Assembly: GCA_002841375.1 (NCBI GenBank)
Contig: PGZO01000022.1
Location: forward strand, 1-64,000
Source of the DNA: Firmicutes bacterium HGW-Firmicutes-7
GTDB taxonomy: Bacteria; Bacillota; Clostridia; Lachnospirales; Vallitaleaceae
Length of the DNA: 64,000 nt
Direction: 5' to 3'
Shown here: piece after piece, positions 15,758-23,840 of the stretch
Layout of the letters: each line of letters opens with the position of its first letter
Position numbering within the stretch: position 1 is the first letter of the stretch
Translations under genes and position numbers: made by a program
The notes under the pieces: generated by a model
Databases searched by the model: none
The model's input: only the letters and a program-made list of their open reading frames with translations
What the model was told of the DNA's origin: nothing

Positions 15758-16970
15758 ATACATTTCCACCTTTCTCAATCTCAATAATTTTCGCCTTCAT
15801 TTGACCATCAAATAATTGAATAATAAGCGTTTCTTTTCCGTGTAAATTGTTAACCGATTTAATGTGATTTCCATTTTCATCTGTTATATATGCAAATCCA
15901 TCTTTAAGTTTTTCAATAGGGGAAACTCGTTTTAGACTTTCATTTAGAAATGCAAGCTTATTATTCAAATCCTTTACGTTAGTAAAAACCGCATTTTCAA
16001 GTCTATCTTGCAAGTCATTTAAATATTGCATCGTTTGATGTACGCTATGCCTTGGGTTGTAATTTTCAAATCTAGCTTTATAGACTTCTATTAAGCTTCT
16101 TTTTTGATCAATTCTATATTCAATTTGTTGCGTCAATTTCTGCTTAAAGTAATTCAGTGAAGACTGGATTTCCTCAATTGAACGGATTGCAAGTTCCGCT
16201 GCTGCTGACGGTGTTGGCGCCCTAAGATCTGCTACAAAATCAGATATGGTAAAATCCGTTTCATGTCCAACTGCGGAAATGATTGGTGTTTTAGCTTCAA
16301 ATATTGCTTTCGCTACACCTTCTTCGTTAAAAGACCATAAATCTTCAATAGATCCTCCACCCCTACCAACTATAATAACATCTATATCCGGCATTGCATC
16401 TAAATAGCGAATACCTTCAACAATACTATTCTTTGCATCAACGCCTTGTACTAAAGAAGGATAGAGTACCAATTGAATAAATGGATTCCTTCGTCTTGAA
16501 ATATTAACAATATCTTGAATAGCAGCACCGGTTTCAGAGGTAACAATGCCAACTTTTCGCGGATAATAAGGAAGTGTTTTTTTATATTGTTCTGAAAACC
16601 AGCCCAATTGTTCTAACTTTTCCTTCAAAGCTTCAAATTTCATATATAATAATCCAACACCATCTTCTATAAATTCCTTAACATATAATTGGTATTGTCC
16701 CGTTTTTTCATAAACTGAAATAGAGCCATTGGCAATTATTTTCATTCCATTCTCTAAATCTCTAGTTAAACTTTGTCTGTAACCTTTGAAAAGTACGCAA
16801 GCAATGGACGCATTGGCATCTTTTAATGTAAAATATACATGACCGGAGCTATGTTGTTTACAATTTGACACTTCTCCTTGAATCCAAACGCTCTTAATAA
16901 TATAATCCATTTCAAAAAGCTTTTTAATATATGCATTTACTTGTGCAACCGATAAAATATTCTGATTCAT
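15744..16970 (-). CDS. xseA: Exodeoxyribonuclease VII large subunit
   Basis: Catalytic subunit that degrades single-stranded DNA to oligonucleotides. The N-terminal OB fold (about 1-100) has SVAQVNAYIKKLFE and WIQGEVSNCKQHSSGHVYFTLK-like sequence; the exonuclease core has GAAIQDIV, GRGGGSIEDLWSFN, and 'ISAVGHETDFTISDFVADLRAPTPSAAAE'-type sequence, followed by a coiled coil. The C-terminus (GFAYITDENG) is typical. At 408 residues the length is normal. It lies between nusB and xseB in the operon. GAGGT precedes the ATG. Confidence 0.96.
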   Translation of the reverse strand: MNQNILSVAQVNAYIKKLFEMDYIIKSVWIQGEVSNCKQHSSGHVYFTLKDANASIACVLFKGYRQSLTRDLENGMKIIANGSISVYEKTGQYQLYVKEFIEDGVGLLYMKFEALKEKLEQLGWFSEQYKKTLPYYPRKVGIVTSETGAAIQDIVNISRRRNPFIQLVLYPSLVQGVDAKNSIVEGIRYLDAMPDIDVIIVGRGGGSIEDLWSFNEEGVAKAIFEAKTPIISAVGHETDFTISDFVADLRAPTPSAAAELAIRSIEEIQSSLNYFKQKLTQQIEYRIDQKRSLIEVYKARFENYNPRHSVHQTMQYLNDLQDRLENAVFTNVKDLNNKLAFLNESLKRVSPIEKLKDGFAYITDENGNHIKSVNNLHGKETLIIQLFDGQMKAKIIEIEKGGNVYGDE

Positions 16971-16982
16971 TGGTATACCTCT

Positions 16983-17381
16983 TTAATTAACGATATTTGC
17001 AAGCACACCATTTACAAACGCTGGTGAACTATCCCCACCAAACTTTTTAGCTATTTCTATTGCTTCATTTATTGCTACAGAGTTTGGTACTTCATCATCA
17101 TAAAACACTTCATAGACCGCTAGCCTTATGATTGCAACCTCAACCTTAGCAATTCTCTCTGTGGTCCAATCTTTTGTTTTAGCATTAATTTGTTGATCAA
17201 TCTCATCAACTAAATCAATTACTTTTAGCGCTTTTTCTCTAATATACGCAATAGATTCCGTGTCGTCTGAGTCAATATCCTCTAAATAATATTTCATATG
17301 TTCAGTAAAATTTTCCTTTATATCGAATTCATAAGAAAAAATAATTTTAAAAACATGCTCCCTTTGTAATCTTCTGTTCAC
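16983..17381 (-). CDS. nusB: Transcription antitermination factor NusB
   Basis: All-helical RNA-binding protein that, with NusE (S10), binds boxA in rRNA leaders. The family signature RREHVFKIIFSYEF is at the N-terminus, and AIIRLAVYEVFYDDEVPNSVAINEAIEIAKKFG followed by FVNGVLANIV in the C-terminal half. The gene starts with GTG at 17381, preceded by AGGAGG. The 132-residue length is normal. It is the first gene after a 17-bp perfect hairpin that separates it from the asp23-like gene. Confidence 0.96.
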   Translation of the reverse strand: MNRRLQREHVFKIIFSYEFDIKENFTEHMKYYLEDIDSDDTESIAYIREKALKVIDLVDEIDQQINAKTKDWTTERIAKVEVAIIRLAVYEVFYDDEVPNSVAINEAIEIAKKFGGDSSPAFVNGVLANIVN

Positions 17382-17435
17382 AAAAGTATCCTCCTAACAT
17401 TCATTTAATGTTTATTATAATATAGTTGTGCGCAT

Positions 17436-17472
17436 TTTAATACCCTTAAATAAAATATTTAAGGGTATTAAA
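17436..17472. other. Perfect 17-bp hairpin between the asp23-like gene and nusB
   Basis: Seventeen bases at 17436-17452 are exactly complementary to 17456-17472, leaving a 3-base AAA loop; the arms contain AATACCC and GGGTATT. There is no flanking T-run on either strand. It may be an RNA-processing or stability element, or a weak terminator dividing asp23-like from the nusB operon. Confidence 0.6.
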
Positions 17473-17494
17473 TAAGTAACTTATATTTTCCGTG

Positions 17495-17869
17495 TTATTT
17501 ATCAGTTTCAACATCTACTCCTGCAACACGTACATTTACTTCCTCTACGGTAAGTCCGGTCATTGTTTCAACCGCGTTTTTAACTTTTTCTTGAACATTC
17601 TTACATACTTGTGGAATACTAGCGCCAAAATCCACTATAACGGAGAGTTCTAAGGAAATGCAATCTTCATTTACTTCTACGATGACTCCCTTTGACATAT
17701 TCTTTTTACCTAACAATTCAACCAAATCACCTTTTAAGCTACCAACCATTCCTGCAATCCCATCAACTTCTGATGCCGCAAGCCCAGCAATAATAGCAAC
17801 TACTTCATTGGCAATTTGAACTTCTCCGATATCTTTTTTTTCATGTATTTTAACTGTCTCTCTGTCCAT
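17495..17869 (-). CDS. Asp23/Gls24 family envelope-stress protein
   Basis: 124-residue Asp23/Gls24 (DUF322) domain protein: 'GEVQIANEVVAIIAGLAASEVDGIAGM', 'GVIVEVNEDCISLELSVIVDFG' and 'VKNAVETMTGLTVEEVNVRVAGV' are the family pattern. The Bacillus homologue in this position is YqhY. These proteins are small and membrane- or envelope-associated, and in staphylococci are linked to cell-wall stress. It is followed by nusB as in Bacillus. It has its own promoter, with dyads that suggest repression. Confidence 0.92.
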   Translation of the reverse strand: MDRETVKIHEKKDIGEVQIANEVVAIIAGLAASEVDGIAGMVGSLKGDLVELLGKKNMSKGVIVEVNEDCISLELSVIVDFGASIPQVCKNVQEKVKNAVETMTGLTVEEVNVRVAGVDVETDK

Positions 17870-17886
17870 GAGTAATCCTCCTAAAT

Positions 17887-17934
17887 ATAATACATATAAT
17901 TATGTATTATAACATACGTGTACGTATGTCACAA
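17887..17934 (-). promoter_or_regulatory. Sigma-A promoter with two operator-like dyads upstream of asp23-like gene
   Basis: On the minus strand TTGTGA (17929-17934) is followed after 17 bases by a perfect TATAAT (17906-17911). The spacer holds the dyad ACATACGT / ACGTATGT (17912-17929), and a second perfect 10-bp dyad, ATAATACATA / TATGTATTAT (17887-17910), overlaps the -10 and the predicted transcription start. Such placement is usual for repressor binding sites. Confidence 0.65.
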
Positions 17935-17983
17935 GTTAAAGCTACCTTACTTTTACATTTACTAGCATAAGTTAAAAACCTGC

Positions 17984-18649
17984 CTACTTATTTATTTTTA
18001 GAGGTGTAATGACAACATGCTCAGCAGATACACCTGTTTTTCTAGAAACCACATCTGCTATTTGTGCAAGTTCTTTCTCAGTAAGTTGTTCTGCATTTAC
18101 TACAACATCAACTCCGGATTCGTCCATTCTTACAAAAACCTCTTTAAATCCTTTGGCTTCTAGAATTGATTCAGCCGCTGCTTCTTTTTCAATACGATCT
18201 TGTAAATCAACCATTTTTGCAGCTGCATCAATTTTTTGTTCTTCCGCTAGTTTTTCATTATTAATAACCCCAAGCAATATTTCCATACTGTATGCTCTTG
18301 TTTGTTCTCTGTCTATTTTTTCTTCTAAGAAATAACGACTATCAACTGAGTTACTACTTACAAATACAGCTTCTCCTACTGTATTTTGTTCATCTTCAAC
18401 GATTGCAGTTTCATTCGTTAATGCAAACTCTTCTTCAGAAATTTCTTCAATAACATTGGCATTTGTTAACACTTCTTCATTAGGAACTAATAAGCCTGAG
18501 TCTTCTTCTGAAACGTCTGTTTCATTGTTATTAAATACATATTTTTCTTCATTGATACTTGCCTTATCAGTAAAATTCAAGTATCCAGCAATGGCAATCA
18601 TAATTGCTAAAGCTGTAATTATTATTTGATTTTTTTTAAAGGTATTCAT
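17984..18649 (-). CDS. spoIIIAH: Stage III sporulation protein AH
   Basis: Mother-cell component of the SpoIIIA-SpoIIQ channel that links mother cell and forespore. It has one N-terminal membrane helix (about 8-25), an acidic low-complexity linker (about 30-105, rich in Glu/Asn/Val), and a C-terminal EscJ/PrgK-like ring-forming domain (about 115-221) with REQTRAYSMEILLGVINNE, 'LQDRIEKEAAAESILEAKGF' and 'VVSRKTGVSAEHVVITPL'. Length is normal. It ends the spoIIIA operon, 16 bases after spoIIIAG. Confidence 0.95.
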   Translation of the reverse strand: MNTFKKNQIIITALAIMIAIAGYLNFTDKASINEEKYVFNNNETDVSEEDSGLLVPNEEVLTNANVIEEISEEEFALTNETAIVEDEQNTVGEAVFVSSNSVDSRYFLEEKIDREQTRAYSMEILLGVINNEKLAEEQKIDAAAKMVDLQDRIEKEAAAESILEAKGFKEVFVRMDESGVDVVVNAEQLTEKELAQIADVVSRKTGVSAEHVVITPLKINK

Positions 18650-18665
18650 ATTTTTGTTTCCCCCC

Positions 18666-19247
18666 TTAATTTGGAACCCTTTTCATTACTTCTATTTTAT
18701 GCGCGGGTAAATCTAATAATACTTTTGCAGCATTAATTAAATTGTTTTTTACAATAATATCATCACCACCTTCCGCAATAATTAAAATGCCGTTTACTTC
18801 TGGTAACAATTCCTTGATTATTATTGGCGCTTCACTACCATCACCTTTTTTTATCATAACTGTAGTTTGTTGTTGATTCATTTCATCGCTTTCTCTACTT
18901 CCGCCATCTTTATCCTTTTCGTTAATGTTAGAAGAACTATAGGGTGAATCTTTATTAAGAACAACCTCACCTTTTGTTTTCATAGTAAGCAATACATCTA
19001 CTCTTCCAACTCCGTCAATTTTTCTGAATTCTTCTTCAAGTCTTTTTTCTATAGCATCACTATATTTTATCGATTCTTCCTCATGCAAAACTGATGCATC
19101 ACCTTGTGCTTTCTGAAACTTTTCCTCTTCCATTATGTTTTGCTTATTAAAGATTATAATAGCAAAGCCAATACAGAATATTATAAACAGTATATTAATT
19201 ATTTTCTTTTGCTTGTTATCTTGAATACCTGGTAAATTAAATTTCAT
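18666..19247 (-). CDS. spoIIIAG: Stage III sporulation protein AG
   Basis: Ring-forming subunit of the SpoIIIA channel. It has a single membrane helix near residues 17-33, a coiled region with charged residues, and a C-terminal domain with LEEEFRKIDGVGRVDVLLTMKTKGE, 'ILPEVNGILIIAEGGDD' -like sequence and 'INAAKVLLDLPAHKIEVMKR'. The start at 19247 is supported by AAGGAGG 6 bases upstream; ATGs further upstream overlap or precede that site. Its C-terminal half resembles that of SpoIIIAH. Confidence 0.94.
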   Translation of the reverse strand: MKFNLPGIQDNKQKKIINILFIIFCIGFAIIIFNKQNIMEEEKFQKAQGDASVLHEEESIKYSDAIEKRLEEEFRKIDGVGRVDVLLTMKTKGEVVLNKDSPYSSSNINEKDKDGGSRESDEMNQQQTTVMIKKGDGSEAPIIIKELLPEVNGILIIAEGGDDIIVKNNLINAAKVLLDLPAHKIEVMKRVPN

Positions 19248-19294
19248 TTTCATCCTCCTTCTTAAATAACCTGCCACAAATTAATCATACCGTT

Positions 19295-19885
19295 TTATTG
19301 GCTTACACTAATATTCATATTATCGGGAGAGATATTATAGAAGCCACGTAATGCAATTTTAATATTTTTTACTATAATAATATCTTCTGCCGTAATATTA
19401 TAAGCGGTTGAATCAGCGCCAATTTTAATTTTTTCAATAGACAAGTCGTTTGAACTATTTTTTTTCCTTACCTTCATATCAATGGATACGACTTCACCAA
19501 AATTCTTGCCTTCTTCTTCATTAATTTTAATGTTTATAGAACTAACTTCTACGTCTTCGCCTCTTACAAGCTTCCTAATATGTTCTTCCACTTGTTTTTT
19601 ATACAAATTAATTGCCAATTGATCATTCACTTTGCTATATGTTTTTGACTGACTTTGAAAGTCTTTATGGGCTATTATATTTTCCATATTCAGGATATTA
19701 CTCTTGATCTTTTGTTCCATGTTAGGCAGAGATAATATTGGTTCCATTACGACTATAATCAATATAACACCAGTAAATAACTTGATATATTTACTCATAT
19801 TTCCACTTGGTATTAAATGGGAAATTAACTTAACGAATAATATATAATAAACAATGTTCTTTGCCCAGTTTGATAAATATTCCAT
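19295..19885 (-). CDS. spoIIIAF: Stage III sporulation protein AF
   Basis: Membrane protein of the SpoIIIA complex with two N-terminal hydrophobic segments (about 8-26 and 34-51) followed by a soluble domain in the intermembrane space. 'MEYLSNWAKNIVYYILFVKLISHLIPSG' -like opening and 'YIKLFTGVILIIVVMEPIL' are typical of the family. The C-terminus (MNISVSQ) ends normally. It lies four bases after spoIIIAE. Confidence 0.93.
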   Translation of the reverse strand: MEYLSNWAKNIVYYILFVKLISHLIPSGNMSKYIKLFTGVILIIVVMEPILSLPNMEQKIKSNILNMENIIAHKDFQSQSKTYSKVNDQLAINLYKKQVEEHIRKLVRGEDVEVSSINIKINEEEGKNFGEVVSIDMKVRKKNSSNDLSIEKIKIGADSTAYNITAEDIIIVKNIKIALRGFYNISPDNMNISVSQ

Positions 19886-19889
19886 AATA

Positions 19890-21089
19890 TCACCTTATGT
19901 ACATCATAATATTTGTAAGATATAGCGTCATGGCAATCGCAACTATAAACAATAGCACGACGATCAAAACAGTACCCAATAATAAAAAGCAAATATCACC
20001 TACATTAGATAAACAAGATACCAGCTTCGCTTCAGATATAGGTTCTATTAAAGCTGACGCTACCTTATAAATCAAAGCAATAACACCAATTTTAATAACG
20101 GGTATCACAGCAACAAAAAGAATTGCAAAAATTGCGCCAATCCCAAAAGCATTTTTAATTAAACTACCACAACCGAGTACGATATCTGACATACCCGAAA
20201 TGGTCGTTCCGACAACTGGCACAATGCCTATTGTTTGCTTTGCTGTCCTAGAAATCATACCATCAACGACTGGAAGCCCAAAAGATTGAAGACCAAACAT
20301 TGCGATAAATAACCATAATATAATTTTAATTACCCATTCATATCCTTTTTTAAATATTGAAATAATTTTACTTAAACTTTCTTCATCGGTAAGCGTATTC
20401 AATACAACAAACACAATAATTATGTATAAAAATGGAATCATAAATGTTTTAATAAAATTATCAATAATACCTACAAGCATGATCATAATCTCGCTAAACA
20501 TTACCGAAGAAACTACTGAACCTGATAGCACGGTAACTGTTAATAGACTTGGAACAAGCGCTTCAATAAAAATCAACATGTTATCAATTAGCTCATTTGC
20601 TACACCATTTAACAAGTGGTAAGATTGAATGATGGAAGCAATAACCAATAAAAAAACGATTAAAAAGCCCATTTCTGATACCTGCTTGTTTTCGAATGAC
20701 TGTGTGAATGATTTAAAAAAAGCAGCTATAATACTAATAATGATAATTCTAACTAAAATCCCTAGGTTGGCTTTCATATCCTCAAAAAAAGCCTCAAATA
20801 ACATACTACCTATCGTTTGCCCATCTAATTCATACTGGCCATTAAGAATATTCGTAACGAGCGTCTGAAAATCAAAACTATAATTGCTTTGTACTGTCTT
20901 GTCAATTGCTTGTTGAATATTGTTATAATCAATTAATTCGTTTTGACTCTCTGTAATTTTTTCTATTTCTTCTTCTAAGTTGATTGATTCTTCATCCTTA
21001 ATTTCAATTCCATAACTTGGTGTCATCAATAATAATAATAGGATCATACAAGCAAAACCAATGGCACCCGTTTCTCTCAAGTTATTCAT
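19890..21089 (-). CDS. spoIIIAE: Stage III sporulation protein AE
   Basis: Polytopic membrane protein of the SpoIIIA complex, about 399 residues. A signal-like segment near 10-28 is followed by an extracytoplasmic loop with 'IQQAIDKTVQSNYSFDFQTLV' pattern, then several transmembrane helices with PSLLTVTVLSGSVVSSVMF, VPVVGTTISGMSDIVLGC and GAIFAILFVAVIPVIKIG, all characteristic. A TTG at 21110 would extend it by seven codons but has no ribosome binding site; ATG at 21089 follows AGAGGG. Confidence 0.95.
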   Translation of the reverse strand: MNNLRETGAIGFACMILLLLLMTPSYGIEIKDEESINLEEEIEKITESQNELIDYNNIQQAIDKTVQSNYSFDFQTLVTNILNGQYELDGQTIGSMLFEAFFEDMKANLGILVRIIIISIIAAFFKSFTQSFENKQVSEMGFLIVFLLVIASIIQSYHLLNGVANELIDNMLIFIEALVPSLLTVTVLSGSVVSSVMFSEIMIMLVGIIDNFIKTFMIPFLYIIIVFVVLNTLTDEESLSKIISIFKKGYEWVIKIILWLFIAMFGLQSFGLPVVDGMISRTAKQTIGIVPVVGTTISGMSDIVLGCGSLIKNAFGIGAIFAILFVAVIPVIKIGVIALIYKVASALIEPISEAKLVSCLSNVGDICFLLLGTVLIVVLLFIVAIAMTLYLTNIMMYIR

Positions 21090-21134
21090 ATTCAAAAACC
21101 CTCTTATCAATTGTTTATCTTTTATCTTTTGTAC

Positions 21135-21515
21135 CTACATAATTGATTCAATTAAATTAATAATTCCTAATACAATTGGAGCTGAAAGAACTAATATTAT
21201 AATTCTTCCTGCAATTTCTATGTTACTAGCAATAGATTTTTCTCCTGAATCTTTACATAGTTGGGAACCAAACTCTGTAACAAAAGCAATTCCAAGTATT
21301 TGAAATAATATTTTCATATACATATCATCTATGTTCATTAAAGCATTTAATTTATTAAATAAAATAATAATTGAATCAAATTTATCTATAAATATAAAAA
21401 ACATAATAACTCCTGTAACAATTCTAAGATATACCCCAAATTCCTTATGTTTATCTAATACAGCAATAAAGATTACAGCGCACAATCCAATAATGACTAT
21501 TTGTACTATTTCCAT
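21135..21515 (-). CDS. spoIIIAD: Stage III sporulation protein AD
   Basis: 126-residue membrane protein with four predicted helices. The pattern EIVQIVIIGLCAVIFIAVL, 'DMYMKILFQILGIAFVTEFGSQLCKDSGE' and 'IEIAGRIIILVLSAPIVL' is that of SpoIIIAD in all spore formers. It lies between spoIIIAC and spoIIIAE. Confidence 0.95.
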   Translation of the reverse strand: MEIVQIVIIGLCAVIFIAVLDKHKEFGVYLRIVTGVIMFFIFIDKFDSIIILFNKLNALMNIDDMYMKILFQILGIAFVTEFGSQLCKDSGEKSIASNIEIAGRIIILVLSAPIVLGIINLIESIM

Positions 21516-21526
21516 ATGAATCCGTC

Positions 21527-21721
21527 CTAAAGTTGAAACAATTGTTGTACTTCTGTGAACAAGTCACTTATGTAATGTATGACCCAAAATAAAACAACAA
21601 CCAATCCTGCTAAAGTAGTTAACATTGCTTGCTCTTCTCTACCTGCTCTATCTAAAACTTGATTTAACACAGAAATCAATATACCTACTGCTGCAATTTT
21701 AAAAATAATTGAAATATCCAT
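21527..21721 (-). CDS. spoIIIAC: Stage III sporulation protein AC
   Basis: 64-residue protein with two membrane helices: DISIIFKIAAVGILISVLNQ, then 'RAGREEQAMLTTLAGLVVVLFW' and IHYISDLFTEVQQLFQL, the standard SpoIIIAC sequence. AGGAG precedes the start. A 120-base gap separates it from spoIIIAB, whereas the other genes of the operon are nearly touching. Confidence 0.95.
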   Translation of the reverse strand: MDISIIFKIAAVGILISVLNQVLDRAGREEQAMLTTLAGLVVVLFWVIHYISDLFTEVQQLFQL

Positions 21722-21841
21722 TGAATCATCTCCTAAGTATTTTACTTGCTAAAAGCCAAAATTATTGACTTCTGCCTTTACTATTTTAGTATATTCTCTA
21801 TAAGTAGAGCGTTTTTTTATACAGGAACTTCTACCATTGGG

Positions 21842-22357
21842 TTAAATGAAAATCACAATAATAAAAATACCTGATAGGATTCCTAGCGTTTTGAATAACT
21901 TATTATTTTTTTCTTCATCTTTCTTTGCAGCATCAATTTCTTGCTGGATATAATTAATGTGTAATTCAAGGTTATTCATTTGACTTTCTTTATCTAAAAG
22001 CCCTAGATTTTTTATAAAACTAATGATTGTTTTTCTATCCTTTTCATTTAAGCAACTATCAATAAGTAATTTTTTAATGACCTTTTCATCCAAACTACTC
22101 ATTGTCTTATTATTATTTGTTTTTAGTAAAGCGGCAATTTCATCGAAAAATCTATTCATTACACCTTCAAGTTTTCTCCCAATTATTTCAAATGCCTCTG
22201 GCAACGGCGTTAAGGAATAATTAATTTCATTTTTCAATAATACAATACCTTTTTTCCACTCACATAATTGTTCAACTCTTTTTTTATATATATAACTATA
22301 GGTGATGCCTATACCTGAGCAAGCTATAAATACCATCATCATTCCTAAAATTCTCAT
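21842..22357 (-). CDS. spoIIIAB: Stage III sporulation protein AB
   Basis: 171-residue protein with an N-terminal membrane helix (about 4-23), a helical cytoplasmic domain and a C-terminal hydrophobic segment. 'KKRVEQLCEWKKGIVLLKNEINYSLTPLPEAFE' pattern, LDKESQMNNLELH and 'KDEEKNNKLFKTLGILSGIFIIVIFI' are typical; the fold resembles GspF-type secretion proteins. One base separates it from spoIIIAA. Confidence 0.94.
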   Translation of the reverse strand: MRILGMMMVFIACSGIGITYSYIYKKRVEQLCEWKKGIVLLKNEINYSLTPLPEAFEIIGRKLEGVMNRFFDEIAALLKTNNNKTMSSLDEKVIKKLLIDSCLNEKDRKTIISFIKNLGLLDKESQMNNLELHINYIQQEIDAAKKDEEKNNKLFKTLGILSGIFIIVIFI

Positions 22358-22358
22358 G

Positions 22359-23330
22359 TCAACTCTCCTTTAACATCCTTTTATCTACAAGCATGCTGAC
22401 CATTTTATGATCTTCATCGTATATTTTTTTAATATCCCCAATATTATTTTGATTTTCCAAAAAAATATAACGTTGAAACAGCTTTCTTTCTATTAATTCT
22501 TGTAATCTAGGTTTATCTTTTATATCTTTAATTGAATTGCCATGTACTGTACATATTATTTTACATCCAGCATTTATAGCATATTCAATTGCATCAATAT
22601 CATCTTTATTACCAATCTCATCTAAAGCAATTACTTGTGGGGCCATTGCTCTAATTAACATTAATAAGCCCTCCCCTTTGTTACAACTATCTAGTATATC
22701 CGTTCTTTTACCTATATCATTCTGAGGTATTCCTCTGTAACAACCTCCTATTTCTGATCTTTCATCTACTAATCCCACATTAACACCATGAAAATTCATA
22801 AAACCATCTGAAACTTGTCTAACAATATCTCTAAGAAGCGTAGTCTTTCCGCATTTAGGTGGAGATATAATTAAAGTATGATGAATCACGCCGCCTGTAA
22901 CAATATAGGGTAAAACATGATCAGCAGAACCTTTAATTTCATGTGATACTCTAATATTTATGCACGATACATTTCTAATCGTTTTAACTTTTCCATTCTC
23001 TAGTACAACCTTTCCGGCAAGCCCTATTCTATGTCCACCTTCTATAGTAATATAACCATTCCTAATATCTTCCTCATAGGCATATAAAGAATGTTTGCTA
23101 ATATATTCTAAGACCTCCTTAATGTCATCATTTGTTGCACATAAGCTGTTTTGATCTAAAGTATGTAGTTTAAGGTCAGTGCCAATAAAAAACTCCTTAT
23201 TCGCCCAATAAATCATAATGGGCTTGTCTACTCTCAACCGAATCTCTTGAAGTTCTGTTTGTACGTTCTCATTTTCCAGTACTCTTTTAAGCTTTTCAGA
23301 TAAAATATTCTCAATTCTATTTCCATTCAT
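22359..23330 (-). CDS. spoIIIAA: Stage III sporulation protein AA (ATPase)
   Basis: Secretion-type ATPase predicted to power the SpoIIIA channel. Walker A is ISPPKCGKTTLLRD (about 155-168) and the Walker B / Asp box is VIALDEIGNKDD (about 234-245). 'GVNVGLVDERSEIGGCYRGIPQNDIG' and 'LDSCNKGEGLLMLIRAM' are family signatures. It heads the operon and is preceded by a possible sigma-E promoter. The 323-residue length is normal. Confidence 0.96.
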   Translation of the reverse strand: MNGNRIENILSEKLKRVLENENVQTELQEIRLRVDKPIMIYWANKEFFIGTDLKLHTLDQNSLCATNDDIKEVLEYISKHSLYAYEEDIRNGYITIEGGHRIGLAGKVVLENGKVKTIRNVSCINIRVSHEIKGSADHVLPYIVTGGVIHHTLIISPPKCGKTTLLRDIVRQVSDGFMNFHGVNVGLVDERSEIGGCYRGIPQNDIGKRTDILDSCNKGEGLLMLIRAMAPQVIALDEIGNKDDIDAIEYAINAGCKIICTVHGNSIKDIKDKPRLQELIERKLFQRYIFLENQNNIGDIKKIYDEDHKMVSMLVDKRMLKES

Positions 23331-23372
23331 CCTTGTCCACCTTCCTAGGACATATATATGTTTGTCCTTAAA

Positions 23373-23401
23373 AGTATATGCAAGTTTTTATGAATCAATG
23401 A
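23373..23401 (-). promoter_or_regulatory. Possible sigma-E promoter of the spoIIIA operon
   Basis: On the minus strand CATATACT (23373-23380) matches the sigma-E -10 consensus CATACAMT at seven of eight positions. TCATTGA, 14 bases upstream (23395-23401), is a weaker -35. The spoIIIA operon is sigma-E dependent in Bacillus, which supports the call. Confidence 0.45.
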
Positions 23402-23410
23402 ATCTAAATA

Positions 23411-23461
23411 AAAAATGCTATCTCTCCATAGAATTTTTTCTACTTTGAGATAGCACTTTTA
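23411..23461 (-). terminator. Terminator of the SASP gene
   Basis: TGCTATCTC (23416-23424) and GAGATAGCA (23447-23455) are perfect complements, and the minus strand continues into a T-run (the A-run at 23411-23415). It separates the SASP gene from spoIIIAA. Confidence 0.75.
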
Positions 23462-23477
23462 TTTTTAACCTTATTTA

Positions 23478-23522
23478 TTATTCACTTTTTTATAATTCAC
23501 TTTTTTATAATTTACTTTTTAC
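23478..23522. repeat. Three tandem copies of a 15-bp AT-rich unit
   Basis: The unit TATAATTCACTTTTT is repeated about three times, with small changes in the last copy, directly at the 3' end of the SASP gene, whose last codons overlap it. It is probably slippage-generated and has no evident function. Confidence 0.7.
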
Positions 23523-23731
23523 TTAAGTGTGTTTCCGTTAGCCATGTTTTGTTCTGCAGATTCAATTAATTTTTTAACCATATAGCCACCTACAGATCCA
23601 TTTTGTGCAGAGGTTAGGTCACCGTTATAACCTTGTTTTAATGGTACACCAATTTCACTAGCAACCTCATATTTAAATCTATCTAATGCTTCTCTTGCTT
23701 GAGGTACTACATTTCTATTTCTACTTGCCAT
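23519..23731 (-). CDS. Alpha/beta-type small acid-soluble spore protein
   Basis: 70-residue DNA-binding protein that coats spore chromosomal DNA and protects it from UV and heat. The family core is clear: 'ALDRFKYEVASEIGVPLKQGYNGDLTSAQNGSVGGYMVKKLIESAEQ'-type sequence, including the GPR protease site around YEVASEIG and the second conserved block with the N-G-S-V-G-G turn. AGGAGG precedes the ATG. It is monocistronic, as usual, and would be forespore-specific (sigma-G), although I could not define the promoter. Confidence 0.96.
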   Translation of the reverse strand: MASRNRNVVPQAREALDRFKYEVASEIGVPLKQGYNGDLTSAQNGSVGGYMVKKLIESAEQNMANGNTLK

Positions 23732-23840
23732 AATACTATTCCTCCTTTTAATTATAATCTTTTGTTTTAGGCTACGATAATATTATATGCAAAAGAACAC
23801 GATATACGCTAGAAATTCTTGTCATACGAAATACCAAATA

